Of a stretch of DNA of 64,000 nt, positions 17,466 to 26,481 are shown piece by piece (within the stretch, counting starts at the first letter, position 1; each line of letters opens with the position of its first letter). Under the pieces are notes generated by a model that made no database searches, was not told the DNA's origin, and saw only the letters and a list, made by a program, of their open reading frames with translations. Origin of the DNA: JANXXV01 sp038230275 (GTDB taxonomy: Bacteria > Acidobacteriota > Terriglobia > Bryobacterales > Bryobacteraceae); assembly GCA_038230275.1 (NCBI GenBank), contig JBBRNO010000007.1, positions 1-64,000 on the forward strand. Direction: 5' to 3'. Made by a program: the position numbers and the translations under genes.

Positions 17466-18758
17466 TCAGATATTCCAAGCCGCACCCGACGGAAATTCGA
17501 ACTCATCGAGCGACGCCGGATACATTTCAATGCTGTAACCGGGTTTCACCGGGGGCATGTACCGGCTGTTCCGGATGGTCACCGGATCGAGGAAATGCTC
17601 ATGCAGATGATCCACATATTCCACAATGCGATTTTCCAGTGACGCGCTGACGGCGATGTAATCGAAGATCGATAAGTGTTGAACGTGTTCGCACAGGCCC
17701 ACACCGCCTGCATGCGGACAGACGGGGATGCCGAACTTTTTCGCCATCAGCAGCACGGCCAGAATTTCGTTCACTCCCCCCAGGCGGCAGCTATCGATCT
17801 GGCAGAAGCTGATGGCGCCGGCCTGCATCATCTGTTTAAAGACCACCCGGTTCTGGCAGTGCTCCCCGGTCGCCACGCCGATTGGCGCGATGGCCCGGGC
17901 GATGGCTGCGTGACCGAGTACGTCATCGGGGCTTGTCGGTTCTTCAATCCACCAGGGATCGAACGGCGCAAGCGCCCGCATGTTCTCAATAGCCTCGCCC
18001 ACATCCCAGCGCTGGTTCGCGTCCATCATCAACTTGCGGCTGCCGATCTCCGAGCGGATGATGGTGCAGCGGCGGACATCATCCGCAATGTCAGCGCCCA
18101 CCTTGATCTTGAAATGCGTCCAGCCTTCGGCGATGGCTTCGCGGCAGAGCGAACGCAGTTGATCGTCTGTATACCCAAGCCAGCCGGCTGAAGTCGTATA
18201 GGCCGGGTATCCTTCGGCGCGCATCTCCGCTTCCCGGGCGGCTTTGGAGGGCGCATTGGCGGTGAGAATGCCCAGTGCTTCGGTTGGCGTCAACGCATCG
18301 GTGATGTAACGGAAGTCGATGCAGGACACCAGTTGTTCCGGGCTCATGTCCGCCAGCAATTTCCAGAGCGGCTTGCCTTCGGACTTCGCAAAGAGGTCCC
18401 AGACGGCATTCACGATGGCGGCCGTGGCCAAATGGATCACGCCCTTCTCCGGGCCAACCCAACGCAGTTGGCTGTCTCCGGTGATCATGCGCCAGAACGC
18501 ACCCATGTTCTCAGTGAACGATTCGAGGGTCTTGCCTATCAGCAGAGGTTTCAGTGCCAGAGCGGCCGCAACACACAATTCGTTACCGCGGCCGATGGTG
18601 AACGTCAGTCCGTGCCCTTCGAATTCGCCGTCCGTCTCAAGGACGATATAGGCGGCCGAGTAGTCCGGATCGGGGTTCATCGCATCAGACCCGATGTGCT
18701 GGCGGGAGGTGGGGAAGCGGATATCGCGGGCGGTCAGTCCGGTAATACGAATGGGCAT
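17466..18758 (-). CDS. L-fuconate dehydratase-like enolase-superfamily enzyme
   Basis: This 430-residue protein is a mandelate racemase/enolase-superfamily dehydratase most like L-fuconate dehydratase. Markers are SDAMNPDPDYSAAYIVLETD, GLTFTIGRGNE, YTTSAGWLGYTDDQLRSLC, HFKIKVGADIADD (catalytic lysine), metal ligands in MMDANQRWDV and WIEEPTSPDD, ATGEHCQN and PHAGGVGL. It would dehydrate L-fuconate to 2-keto-3-deoxy-L-fuconate, so the neighbouring dehydrogenase subunits may act in the same sugar-acid route. The start codon and its GGGGG ribosome-binding site lie inside a 16-bp hairpin (18751-18787). Confidence 0.9.
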   Translation of the reverse strand: MPIRITGLTARDIRFPTSRQHIGSDAMNPDPDYSAAYIVLETDGEFEGHGLTFTIGRGNELCVAAALALKPLLIGKTLESFTENMGAFWRMITGDSQLRWVGPEKGVIHLATAAIVNAVWDLFAKSEGKPLWKLLADMSPEQLVSCIDFRYITDALTPTEALGILTANAPSKAAREAEMRAEGYPAYTTSAGWLGYTDDQLRSLCREAIAEGWTHFKIKVGADIADDVRRCTIIRSEIGSRKLMMDANQRWDVGEAIENMRALAPFDPWWIEEPTSPDDVLGHAAIARAIAPIGVATGEHCQNRVVFKQMMQAGAISFCQIDSCRLGGVNEILAVLLMAKKFGIPVCPHAGGVGLCEHVQHLSIFDYIAVSASLENRIVEYVDHLHEHFLDPVTIRNSRYMPPVKPGYSIEMYPASLDEFEFPSGAAWNI

Positions 18759-18787
18759 CCCCCAAGTTTATCTTGGGAGATGCCCAT
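18751..18787 (-). promoter_or_regulatory. Hairpin enclosing the start codon of the fuconate dehydratase gene
   Basis: In the minus-strand RNA, AUGGGCAUCUCCCAAG pairs with CUUGGGGGAUGCCCAU around the loop AUAAA, giving 16 continuous pairs including one U-G wobble. On the plus strand that wobble becomes a C-A mismatch, so the fold fits the RNA of the dehydratase gene better. The second arm contains the GGGGG ribosome-binding site and the AUG (18758). It is either a translation-blocking element or part of the 3' end of the upstream gene; it lacks a U-tract, so it is not a simple terminator. Confidence 0.65.
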
Positions 18788-18815
18788 TTGGGCGCGCGGC
18801 GTTTACTTGCTTTAC

Positions 18816-21800
18816 TTAGCGGATCGCGACAGTCAGGCCATCCTGACTGAAGATGCTGCCGACTTGCAGTACCACCGGTACGTTGCCCGAAGGTACCGAA
18901 TTATTCAATCGCACGTTCACTTGGAAAACGCCCGAGACCAGGCCCGGAGCGGATCCCGCATATTCCACCGTGCAATCGACTCCGCCCACCTTCACCGTTA
19001 CTGGCAGCAGAGACTTTCGTAGATCGATACCGATGATCTTGCCGTCGATCCCGATGGGGGTCGTCTGTCCCTCGCCCGTTGCGTAGAGGACGATGGCTTG
19101 GCCTTTGGTTGCGGGATTCGCGGCCGTGTTTAGTGAGGTGTCCTGGTTCAAAATCGCGCCGCCGCCGCGGCCCGATGCATTCGCGGAGAACAAGCCGGGT
19201 AGGGCATTGTCCACACGCAGAACCAAGCTATTTGATTTAACGCCCAGGTATTCTACCTGGACGGTTGTGCTCAATCGCCCGTACAAAGCATACGGAACGA
19301 TTGCGGCTATCTGGCCCGCCGACGTATAAATCATGGGAGCGGGATTGCCATCGAAAAGCACCCGGGTGTCGGAGACTCTCGACTCAAAGAAGCCGCCCAC
19401 TACGTTCGCGCTGACCACGTTCGACGGTCCCATTCCGGTACCGAAGAGCGTGACAATCATGCCTGGGACGGCCGGTCCCGGGGCATAGCTGGCCGCGTTC
19501 ACGAACCCTGTTACGGACGGTGGCGCAGGTGCTGTAACCACCAGCGTAACCGTGGCCACCGCGGCAGGACCCGCTCCGGCTCCCGATGGCGTGAGCGTGA
19601 CGGTTCCGTTGTAGGTGCCGGCAGCAAGTCCGGAAGGATTGACCGTGATACTGAGCTGCGCCGGGGTGGTCGCCGACGCTTGGTTCACCGCCAGCCAACT
19701 GCCGCCTGAAGAAGTGGCGGCCGATGTGGTGAAGTTCAGAGCAGTGCCTGCGGTGGTAACCGCGATGCCTTGCGCCGCAGGAACCGCACCGCCTGTCTGG
19801 AAGTTGAAGGTGAGAGTGGTGGGCGCCAGAACCAGCGGCGGCGTGTTGCTAATCGTCAACGTGACTGGAATTAGGGATTGCCCGGCGCTGCCGATGACGG
19901 AAATTTGACCCTGGTACGTGCCAGGAGCGAGAGTGGCTCCGTTCGCGTTAACGGTGAGTGTTCCCGGGGTGAGCGTAGTGGATTGGGTGACCGATAGCCA
20001 GTTATTGGTGGAGATAGCCGAGACCTGGAATGTAGATCCCGCCGTGGCGCTGGCAATCTGAACCGTTTGAGACGGGGGCGCTGCGCCGTTTACCGCTTGC
20101 GCAAATGTCAATGACCCTGGCGCAGCGGTATAGGCTTGCGTGCTGACGGTCAAATTCACGGTGATGGTTTGGGTGCTGGCCGATGCGATGCCCGACGCGG
20201 TAGCGGTGATGGTACCGGTATAGTTTCCCGGCGCCAGCCCTACTTGATTAATTGTGACAACCACCCCTTGTAAGGGCGTTGTTCCGCTATTGGGGCTGGT
20301 GGAGAGCCACTTGCCACCGTCAGTGGTGCTGGTGGTGAGAATCAACGGCACCGGAGAACTATCCGACGAGGTGATGTTGAATGTCTGAGACGCCGGCGGC
20401 AGGCCTCCGGATTGCGCGATGAAGTTGAGCACATTTGTGCTTAGGTTCAGGGTTACCGCGGCGCTAACCACCAATGTCACGTTAATCGTTTGCGTCGGAT
20501 TGCCAGCGGTTGCCGACCCAATGGTCAAGGTGCCGTTATAGGTCCCCGCCGGCAACCCGCTTGGGTTTACCGCGACCGCGACCTGTGAGGCAACGTTGCC
20601 GGCGGAGCCCGCTAGCGGACTGACGAATAGCCATCCGCCACTTGGCGGAGAGCTGACGGCGGGCGTCACCGTGAACGGAAGAAGAGTTCCGGTGCTAGTT
20701 AAGCTGAGAATCTGTGTTGGAGGACTTTGGCCGCCGGTTTGTGCCGTGAAAAGAAGCGCCGATGGTTGTACCGTGAGTAAGGGCAGATTACTAATCACAA
20801 GAGTGACGATGACCACCAACGGTCCCGATGCTCCCGGGGAAGTGATGGTGACCTTTCCTGCGTAGTTGTTTGGCGTGAGCCCGGCAGGATTCACGCTGAC
20901 TGCAAGTTGCGCCGGCGTTGTCCCGTTAACCGGAGTAACCGTCAGCCACGAGGGAGTGATGTTGCCAGTATCCGTTACCGCGGTGAAGCCCAATGCTCCG
21001 GCGGAACTTCCAATAGTCAATGTCTGTACGGCCGGTACGGCATTCCCAACCTGGAAGTTGAAGTTCATGGCCGAAGGCACCGCAGTGAGCTGCGGCGCGG
21101 CGACGACGGTGAGCGTGACTGCCACCGTGATTGCTACGACACCCTGTGTATTACTAGCTCCAGGAGACTGCGCACTGATGAATCCGGCGTATGTGCCAAC
21201 GCCCAGCGCACCTGGGTTTGCCACCACATTGATGGTGCCGCTGGCAGACTCGGTGGTACCGCTGGTGGGTGAAATCGTAAGCCAACTGCCTCCGCTCTGC
21301 GTGCTGGATGCCGCCGCGTAAGTTAGCGGAGAACCCGAGCTGCTGACGATGAGCGCCTTGGCTTGCGCCGCGGAACCCACCGCAGCGGTGAATGCCAACG
21401 TTGTGCTGGGAGTGAACGAAAGCTCAGATGTGGTGGTTACCTTCAAGGTGACCGTAATATTCACCGTCGTGAAGCCGGCGGCGCTAATCGCCAGGTTTCC
21501 CGTATACGTGGCCGGCTGAAGTCCGTTCGTAAAAACGGAAGCCCTGTAGGTAGCCGGCGTCGTGTTTTGCAGTTGAAATCCGGTGAGCCACTGGCCGCCT
21601 CCGTTTGTCGTCGGCGTGACGGTGAATTGCACATTAGGCCCGCTGGACAATATGTTAAAGTCCTGGCCGGACGGTCCATTGACGGCGCCGAATTGATACG
21701 AAAAGTTAAGCGCGCTGGTACTCACCAGAAACGTATTATTCTGCGCCTTCAGACTTCCGGCCGCCATCACACAGAGTGTCAATACCGAAGCCGCCGTACT

Positions 21801-21830
21801 TATGCGGCGAAATACATCGTTGAGTTTCAA
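18816..21830 (-). CDS. Secreted protein with seven BACON-like repeats and TIGR03437 C-terminal domain
   Basis: After a signal peptide (VLTLCVMAAGSLKAQ) come seven repeats of about 95-105 residues, each with a core like LTFNFQTGGAVP, SGGSWLAVN and PSGLAAGTYNGTVTLT. They resemble BACON or related Ig-like repeats that bind carbohydrate or act as stalks. The last 240 residues (from FVNAASYAPGPAVPGMIVTL) match the TIGR03437 domain, known mainly from Solibacter-type Acidobacteria and of unknown function. The frame reaches TTG 21863, but GGGAGG at 21837-21842 points to TTG 21830, giving about 1004 residues. It is probably an exported surface or adhesion protein. Confidence 0.88.
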   Translation of the reverse strand: MKLNDVFRRISTAASVLTLCVMAAGSLKAQNNTFLVSTSALNFSYQFGAVNGPSGQDFNILSSGPNVQFTVTPTTNGGGQWLTGFQLQNTTPATYRASVFTNGLQPATYTGNLAISAAGFTTVNITVTLKVTTTSELSFTPSTTLAFTAAVGSAAQAKALIVSSSGSPLTYAAASSTQSGGSWLTISPTSGTTESASGTINVVANPGALGVGTYAGFISAQSPGASNTQGVVAITVAVTLTVVAAPQLTAVPSAMNFNFQVGNAVPAVQTLTIGSSAGALGFTAVTDTGNITPSWLTVTPVNGTTPAQLAVSVNPAGLTPNNYAGKVTITSPGASGPLVVIVTLVISNLPLLTVQPSALLFTAQTGGQSPPTQILSLTSTGTLLPFTVTPAVSSPPSGGWLFVSPLAGSAGNVASQVAVAVNPSGLPAGTYNGTLTIGSATAGNPTQTINVTLVVSAAVTLNLSTNVLNFIAQSGGLPPASQTFNITSSDSSPVPLILTTSTTDGGKWLSTSPNSGTTPLQGVVVTINQVGLAPGNYTGTITATASGIASASTQTITVNLTVSTQAYTAAPGSLTFAQAVNGAAPPSQTVQIASATAGSTFQVSAISTNNWLSVTQSTTLTPGTLTVNANGATLAPGTYQGQISVIGSAGQSLIPVTLTISNTPPLVLAPTTLTFNFQTGGAVPAAQGIAVTTAGTALNFTTSAATSSGGSWLAVNQASATTPAQLSITVNPSGLAAGTYNGTVTLTPSGAGAGPAAVATVTLVVTAPAPPSVTGFVNAASYAPGPAVPGMIVTLFGTGMGPSNVVSANVVGGFFESRVSDTRVLFDGNPAPMIYTSAGQIAAIVPYALYGRLSTTVQVEYLGVKSNSLVLRVDNALPGLFSANASGRGGGAILNQDTSLNTAANPATKGQAIVLYATGEGQTTPIGIDGKIIGIDLRKSLLPVTVKVGGVDCTVEYAGSAPGLVSGVFQVNVRLNNSVPSGNVPVVLQVGSIFSQDGLTVAIR

Positions 21831-22040
21831 TCCAATCCTCCCGGATACTGCGTTACTTTTCAAATCTGAAACAACCGCAACTTCGATACAACCATTGATA
21901 CAACATCGTTAAGACGGATGCAAAGGCAAAATGGCTGCAGCAGACACTGCGAAATAAAAGTTTCTAAACCGCGAAAGGGCGCTGACCCGGTTAACGGATC
22001 AGCGCCAAAATCGTAAGACACGACAAACTCCGCAGCGATC

Positions 22041-22274
22041 CTAGGGCTTGGTTTTCTCTTTCACCTTTTCCGCTCCCTTCTCTGTGGCGGAGGCGGTCTT
22101 GTGGACGACTTTCTTCGAACCCTTCTTTACTGCCCGGCCCGTATGAACCGCCGCTTTCTTGGTATCTGCCCCGGCTTCCTTAACCTCTTCTTTCACGCCT
22201 TGGCCAAAAGACGGCACGACTAACAGAAAACCTGCCAACGTGAGGGCGGCAGCTGCTTTTGAAATGCTATTCAT
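22041..22274 (-). CDS. Small exported Lys-rich protein
   Basis: This 77-residue product has a signal peptide (ISKAAAALTLAGFLLVVPSFG). Its mature part of about 50 residues is highly charged and lysine-rich, with repeated short blocks (KEEVKEAGADTKKAA, GRAVKKGSKKV, ATEKGAEKVKEKTKP) similar to 11-residue amphipathic repeats. The ATG at 22274 follows GGAGGA with good spacing, whereas the longer open frame has no ribosome-binding site. I do not recognise a family; similar charged exported peptides are seen as surface or envelope-associated proteins. It is divergent from the phosphate acetyltransferase gene. Confidence 0.7.
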   Translation of the reverse strand: MNSISKAAAALTLAGFLLVVPSFGQGVKEEVKEAGADTKKAAVHTGRAVKKGSKKVVHKTASATEKGAEKVKEKTKP

Positions 22275-22453
22275 GTGATTCCTCCACGCGCTACTCGAAT
22301 GCAATTGACCAGCCAAATCCCATCGCACCAACAATCAATCAGTTACAGACCAAGCCAAGTGTATGAATGGAATATCTTACCGGGAGCATGGAACGTTTCA
22401 CACTGTGCCCCCGGATCTGCTCCCTTGAGTCAAATCGCTACAATAGTGGATCT

Positions 22454-23404
22454 ATGGCGATGCCGGATTCCGCTGCCGCATTTCTTGCCGGGCAGATCGA
22501 ACGAGTACGAAAGTTGAAGCGTCGCAGGCGCATTGTGTTTCCCGAGGGGAGCGATCCCAGGGTAATTGCAGCGGCCGAACGGTTGAGCCGGGACGGATTG
22601 GTGGAGCCGATCCTTCTGGATGGCTCGTCAAAAGAACAGGCGAGGTACGCGGCGATCTATTTTGAGCGGCGCCGCTCAAAGGGTGTCACACAGGTGGAGG
22701 CGGCGGATATCGCGAAGCGTCCCCTCTATCAGGCCGCGCTCATGGTGGCGGCTGGAGATGCGGACGGATTTGTGGGCGGTGCGGCGAATACCACCGGCGA
22801 AACGGTGCGCGCGACGCTGCATTGCATTGGGACGCGGCCGGATGTGAAGACGGTGTCGAGCGTCTTTATTTCAGCGGTGCGCGACCGTTCCTATGGACAC
22901 GGCGGATTGCTGGCATTCGCCGATTGCGCCATCGTAGTGGATCCCACCGCGGCGGAGCTTGCCGATATCGCCATTGCCACCGCGCACAGCACGCGCAAGA
23001 TCATTGGTGTGGAACCCATCGTCGCGCTGTTGTCGTTTTCCACCAAGGGCAGCAGCAGCGGGGAGAGCGTAGAGAAGGTGCTGGAGACTTTAAGGATTCT
23101 GCGCGAACGCGCGCCGGACCTCAATGTCGATGGGGAATTGCAGGCCGACGCCGCACTACTACCGTCGATCGGGGCGTTAAAGGCACCGGGATCAACGGTG
23201 GCCGGACTGGCGAACACCTTGATCTTTCCGGATCTGGCGTCGGGCAATATCGCAGTGAAACTGGTGGAGCGGTTGTGTGGCGGGGTGGCCATTGGGCCGA
23301 TTCTGCAAGGGCTCGCCAAGCCGGCGAACGATCTATCGCGCGGCTGCTCCGCCGAGGATATCTATTCGGTAGCGCTGGTGACTGCATTGCAATCGGAGGA
23401 TTAA
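22454..23404 (+). CDS. pta: Phosphate acetyltransferase
   Basis: This protein of about 316 residues is a phosphotransacetylase: IVFPEGSDPRVIAAAERL at the N-terminus, ADGFVGGAANTTGETVRATL, SSVFISA, FADCAIVVDPTAAELADIA and the C-terminal NTLIFPDLASGNIAVKLVERL. It converts acetyl-CoA and phosphate to acetyl phosphate (or the reverse) in acetate metabolism. The start at ATG 22454 precedes the conserved region by a few residues; earlier in-frame codons lack conservation. The next gene begins 1 nt after the stop, so the two are surely co-transcribed. No acetate kinase gene is adjacent. Confidence 0.92.
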   Translation: MAMPDSAAAFLAGQIERVRKLKRRRRIVFPEGSDPRVIAAAERLSRDGLVEPILLDGSSKEQARYAAIYFERRRSKGVTQVEAADIAKRPLYQAALMVAAGDADGFVGGAANTTGETVRATLHCIGTRPDVKTVSSVFISAVRDRSYGHGGLLAFADCAIVVDPTAAELADIAIATAHSTRKIIGVEPIVALLSFSTKGSSSGESVEKVLETLRILRERAPDLNVDGELQADAALLPSIGALKAPGSTVAGLANTLIFPDLASGNIAVKLVERLCGGVAIGPILQGLAKPANDLSRGCSAEDIYSVALVTALQSED

Positions 23405-23405
23405 C

Positions 23406-24311
23406 ATGCTTCCTTTCAAACTTGTCTATCACGGCGGTTACGATCTGAATCTGGGCCCGCATGTTTTCCCTTCGAAGAAGTTTCAACTGATTCGGGAACG
23501 GCTGCTGTCAGACGGATTTGCCAGCCCAAATGATTTCGTGGAACCTGAGCCCGCCACCGACGACGATTTGATTTTGGTGCACACAGCGGATTGGGTGCAG
23601 CGCCTGCGGACCGGCACACTGTCGTTGGAGGAGCTGTTGCAACTGGAGATTCCGTATTCCCAATCCATGCGGGAAGCGTTTTGGTTAGCTGCCGGCGGCA
23701 CTACGCTGGCCGCGCGTCTGGCCCTTCGCGACCGCATTGGATTCAATGTGGGTGGCGGATTTCATCACGCCTATCCGGGGCACGGAGAAGGTTTCTGCGC
23801 GATTCACGACGTAGCGGTGGCGATCCGCCGGCTGCAAAAAGACAAACTGATTGAGAAGGCGATGGTGGTGGATTGCGATGTACATCACGGCAACGGGACG
23901 GCGGCTATTTTTGGCAACGATCCTACGGTATTCACGCTATCCATTCATCAATTCAATAACTATCCGGATCTGAAACCGCCGTCCAGCCTGGACATCGATC
24001 TGGATGACGGCGTGAGGGATGAAGAGTATCTGGAGCGGCTGGCGCAGGGTTATCTTCCAGCCATCGAGAAGTTCCGGCCGGACTTATTGATGTATGTGGC
24101 TGGAGCCGACCCGTTCCATCAGGACCAACTCGGCGGGTTGATGCTGACGCTCGATGGGCTGCGTCTGCGGGATGAATTAGTGCTGCGGACGGCGGTGGAA
24201 CGGAAGATTCCGGCAGTGGTGACGTTGGCGGGCGGATATGCGCAGAGAGTAGAAGATACGGTGACGATTCAGAGCGGGACGGCGAAGGTGGCCGCGGGTT
24301 TGCTGGCGTAG
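23406..24311 (+). CDS. Histone-deacetylase-family hydrolase
   Basis: This 301-residue protein belongs to the arginase/deacetylase superfamily: GFNVGGGFHHAYPGHGEGFCAIHDVAVA includes the paired active-site histidines, VVDCDVHHGNGTAAIF gives the zinc ligands, and ADPFHQDQLGG and LAGGYAQ complete the site. Bacterial relatives act on acetylated polyamines or lysines, or take part in acetoin utilisation. Its ATG lies 1 nt after the pta stop, tying a deacetylase to the enzyme that makes acetyl phosphate; a role in reversing protein acetylation is a reasonable inference but unproven. Confidence 0.9.
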   Translation: MLPFKLVYHGGYDLNLGPHVFPSKKFQLIRERLLSDGFASPNDFVEPEPATDDDLILVHTADWVQRLRTGTLSLEELLQLEIPYSQSMREAFWLAAGGTTLAARLALRDRIGFNVGGGFHHAYPGHGEGFCAIHDVAVAIRRLQKDKLIEKAMVVDCDVHHGNGTAAIFGNDPTVFTLSIHQFNNYPDLKPPSSLDIDLDDGVRDEEYLERLAQGYLPAIEKFRPDLLMYVAGADPFHQDQLGGLMLTLDGLRLRDELVLRTAVERKIPAVVTLAGGYAQRVEDTVTIQSGTAKVAAGLLA

Positions 24312-24641
24312 TTCATCGGCGGCGTTTTTCTTGCTCTTGATGGGTATCAACAATAGAGTCCATCGGCTCTGGAGTAACCGCTTGGAGAAAGTGTCGACTC
24401 ACTACATGAGTTACTCTCTTGTAGATGCCTTGAAAAGTTCCCGGATATTCGTAAGGAATGCCTTCAGGTAAGCGAACATGCCTATGAAATTCCGACAATC
24501 CTCTGCGCTACGTTGCGCCCTTCGAACCGAGTCTAATATAGGGTTGTCATTGCTTAGGAATGAGCGGATAGGAATTTTATCGCAAAAGATCAGTACGAAA
24601 TCCCCGAAGTGGCTTGGAATATACCGAGGAGGTCAAGCTAA
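24312..24641. other. Intergenic region ahead of the kinase-regulator-nuclease operon
   Basis: These 330 bases separate the deacetylase gene from the sensor kinase and are more A+T-rich than the flanks, consistent with the left edge of an acquired segment. A minus-strand frame of 61 codons (TTG start at 24498, ending 24313) is open but has no recognisable domain, and I do not call it a gene. GAGGAGG at about 24628-24634 is the ribosome-binding site of the kinase gene. No att site or transposase was found. Confidence 0.45.
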
Positions 24642-26465
24642 ATGCCTACGCCTAAACTGAATGATCCGGGTGAGCAACTCGTAACTTTGGAGGAGTTGCG
24701 AACATTTCTACTCGCAGCATCGCTTCCCAGCCGAAGCACGCTCGAAGCGCTCGGCGATGCGTTCCTTGACCGTCTGCGTCGAATTCTTGAATATGAGATC
24801 GGTAGTGTCTATCTCAAGACCACTCGGGGCTCGCTCGATCGAATCACAACGGTGGTTAACGCTCAGAGCCCTAGCCACTGGGCGGCTTCCTATATCGACG
24901 GCGCAAATACACTAGGTGCGCTCCTGGAAGCTAACGTTGACTTGCCAAACAAGCAGGACGCTAAAACGTTGGAAATTGTTTTGAGTTACTACAGAGACCT
25001 CATCGGGGAACCGTTCACTGTTGAGCGAGTGGCATTACAGGGATCCAGTCAGGTGTTCGGGATGGTGGAACTTGCATGCCGACGGGGCGAACTCCCTATG
25101 GATACGGGTCGAGGACTATCGGGCCTCCATTGCTTGAGTATTGCATCCTCATACCTTGCGGGAGCGATTACGACTTTTAGATCCAGAAACGAGACAATGG
25201 TTCTAGCCGCACTATCCCGTTTTCTCAGTGACCCTGGGCTGGAGAGCGAGTCTGAAAGTGTCAAGGAGATATTCGGCAAGGCTCTAAAACTAATCGTCGA
25301 CGGGCTATTGGACTACCGCGCTGCGATTCTTCGAGTAGCAACGTCGGAAGGGGTTCTCGAAGTTTATGCCCGGGAGGGCGACCCGGCAATCATTTGGGAC
25401 GGCTGGGTAGATCATGTTGTCCGAGGTGGGGAGGCCCTCTCGGGAGAGGTTCTCATGCAGAAGGACCGCGTGATTGCCGTACACGACATTGCGGCTCACC
25501 GAGAGCGGTTCGTCAACTTTGACTGGACTGTCACCAATCAACTGCGATCTTGCGTATCCTGTCCGTTGGTCGCGCGCGGGCGCACCGTGGGAACTGTCAC
25601 TTTCTATACTGGCTTCTACTATCATTTCTCGGAACTGGATGAGGCGTCGCTATGGTGTTTTGCGGCTCGGTTTGCCGCATATTGGGACAGATTCCAGGTG
25701 TTGACTGAGAAAGAGAAAACCGAGGCGGAATTGGAAGATATCCGCTTCGTCCACCACAATCGCCTTTTGGACTCAGCCCGCCAAGCGGCCGTTCGTGCTT
25801 CGGAGAGTCAATTGACGGGCCTGCTCCACGAGTCTAAAGGAACGTATACTTCGGCCATTCTGTTGCTTGTCGAAGCCCGCGACGCAGCGCCGGCGGAGCG
25901 TCTCCGTTTGTTAGATCGCTGCCTCACGATACTGCAGGCCGGCGAGCAGCGGTTGGATGGTCCGAGGCTTTTGGATGACTTCGAATCCGATCACACAGTC
26001 GACGTTAACGAGCAGATTCGAAATCTGGTTCAGCAACGCAAGGAATGGAGGAAAGAACGCAGGATAGGTGTTCGCTTCGATCTTACGCTACAACCAATTC
26101 CGCTAATGAGCATGTCAGAAGAGGACGTCATTGAAATGGTTGAGAACCTGTTGTCCAATGCAATCCGATCTATCCGCACTGCCGGACGCAAACGAGGCGA
26201 AATCCAGATTGCGACGAGCGTGGCGAAAACAGGGGACGTCGATGAAATGGAGTTAGTGGTCCAGGACAACGGCACCGGGGTTCGGCGTGATATTCAGGAA
26301 GACATTTTTGAAAAAGGATTTACAACTTACGGCCTAAGGGGTGGCACTGGGTTGGGCCTTTATTTGGTTCGAAGTATTGTTACGGGTTATCGAGGAAGGA
26401 TTCGTGTCGAATCACAATATGGCGCCTGGGCTCGGTTCATAATACGCATTCCAATCGTCCGTTAA
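24642..26465 (+). CDS. Soluble GAF-domain sensor kinase of a TCS-nuclease operon
   Basis: This 607-residue protein lacks any membrane segment or signal peptide. Residues about 30-190 and 215-355 look like two GAF-type sensor domains (YEIGSVYLKTT at the start of the first; VSCPLVARGRTVGTVTFYT in the second). After a helical stretch with a possible H-box at H396 (LTGLLHESKG, not the usual HE-x-NPL), a HATPase_c domain shows an N-box VENLLSNAIRSI, a G1 VVQDNGTGV and a G2 GGTGLGLYLVRSIV. It should bind ATP and could autophosphorylate, but the unusual H-box makes this uncertain. It is first in an operon with a response regulator (16-nt gap) and an HNH nuclease. The GAF ligand is unknown. Confidence 0.85.
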   Translation: MPTPKLNDPGEQLVTLEELRTFLLAASLPSRSTLEALGDAFLDRLRRILEYEIGSVYLKTTRGSLDRITTVVNAQSPSHWAASYIDGANTLGALLEANVDLPNKQDAKTLEIVLSYYRDLIGEPFTVERVALQGSSQVFGMVELACRRGELPMDTGRGLSGLHCLSIASSYLAGAITTFRSRNETMVLAALSRFLSDPGLESESESVKEIFGKALKLIVDGLLDYRAAILRVATSEGVLEVYAREGDPAIIWDGWVDHVVRGGEALSGEVLMQKDRVIAVHDIAAHRERFVNFDWTVTNQLRSCVSCPLVARGRTVGTVTFYTGFYYHFSELDEASLWCFAARFAAYWDRFQVLTEKEKTEAELEDIRFVHHNRLLDSARQAAVRASESQLTGLLHESKGTYTSAILLLVEARDAAPAERLRLLDRCLTILQAGEQRLDGPRLLDDFESDHTVDVNEQIRNLVQQRKEWRKERRIGVRFDLTLQPIPLMSMSEEDVIEMVENLLSNAIRSIRTAGRKRGEIQIATSVAKTGDVDEMELVVQDNGTGVRRDIQEDIFEKGFTTYGLRGGTGLGLYLVRSIVTGYRGRIRVESQYGAWARFIIRIPIVR

Positions 26466-26481
26466 GGTACAATGTTCGGTT

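Noticed and set aside
22822..23448. Alternative frame of about 208 codons inside pta
   Set aside because: It overlaps the phosphate acetyltransferase entirely, is Arg/Gly-rich as expected of a GC-rich shadow frame, and has no family match.
24313..24498. Minus-strand 61-codon frame before the kinase operon
   Set aside because: TTG start without a ribosome-binding site, no recognised domain; mentioned only in the gap entry.
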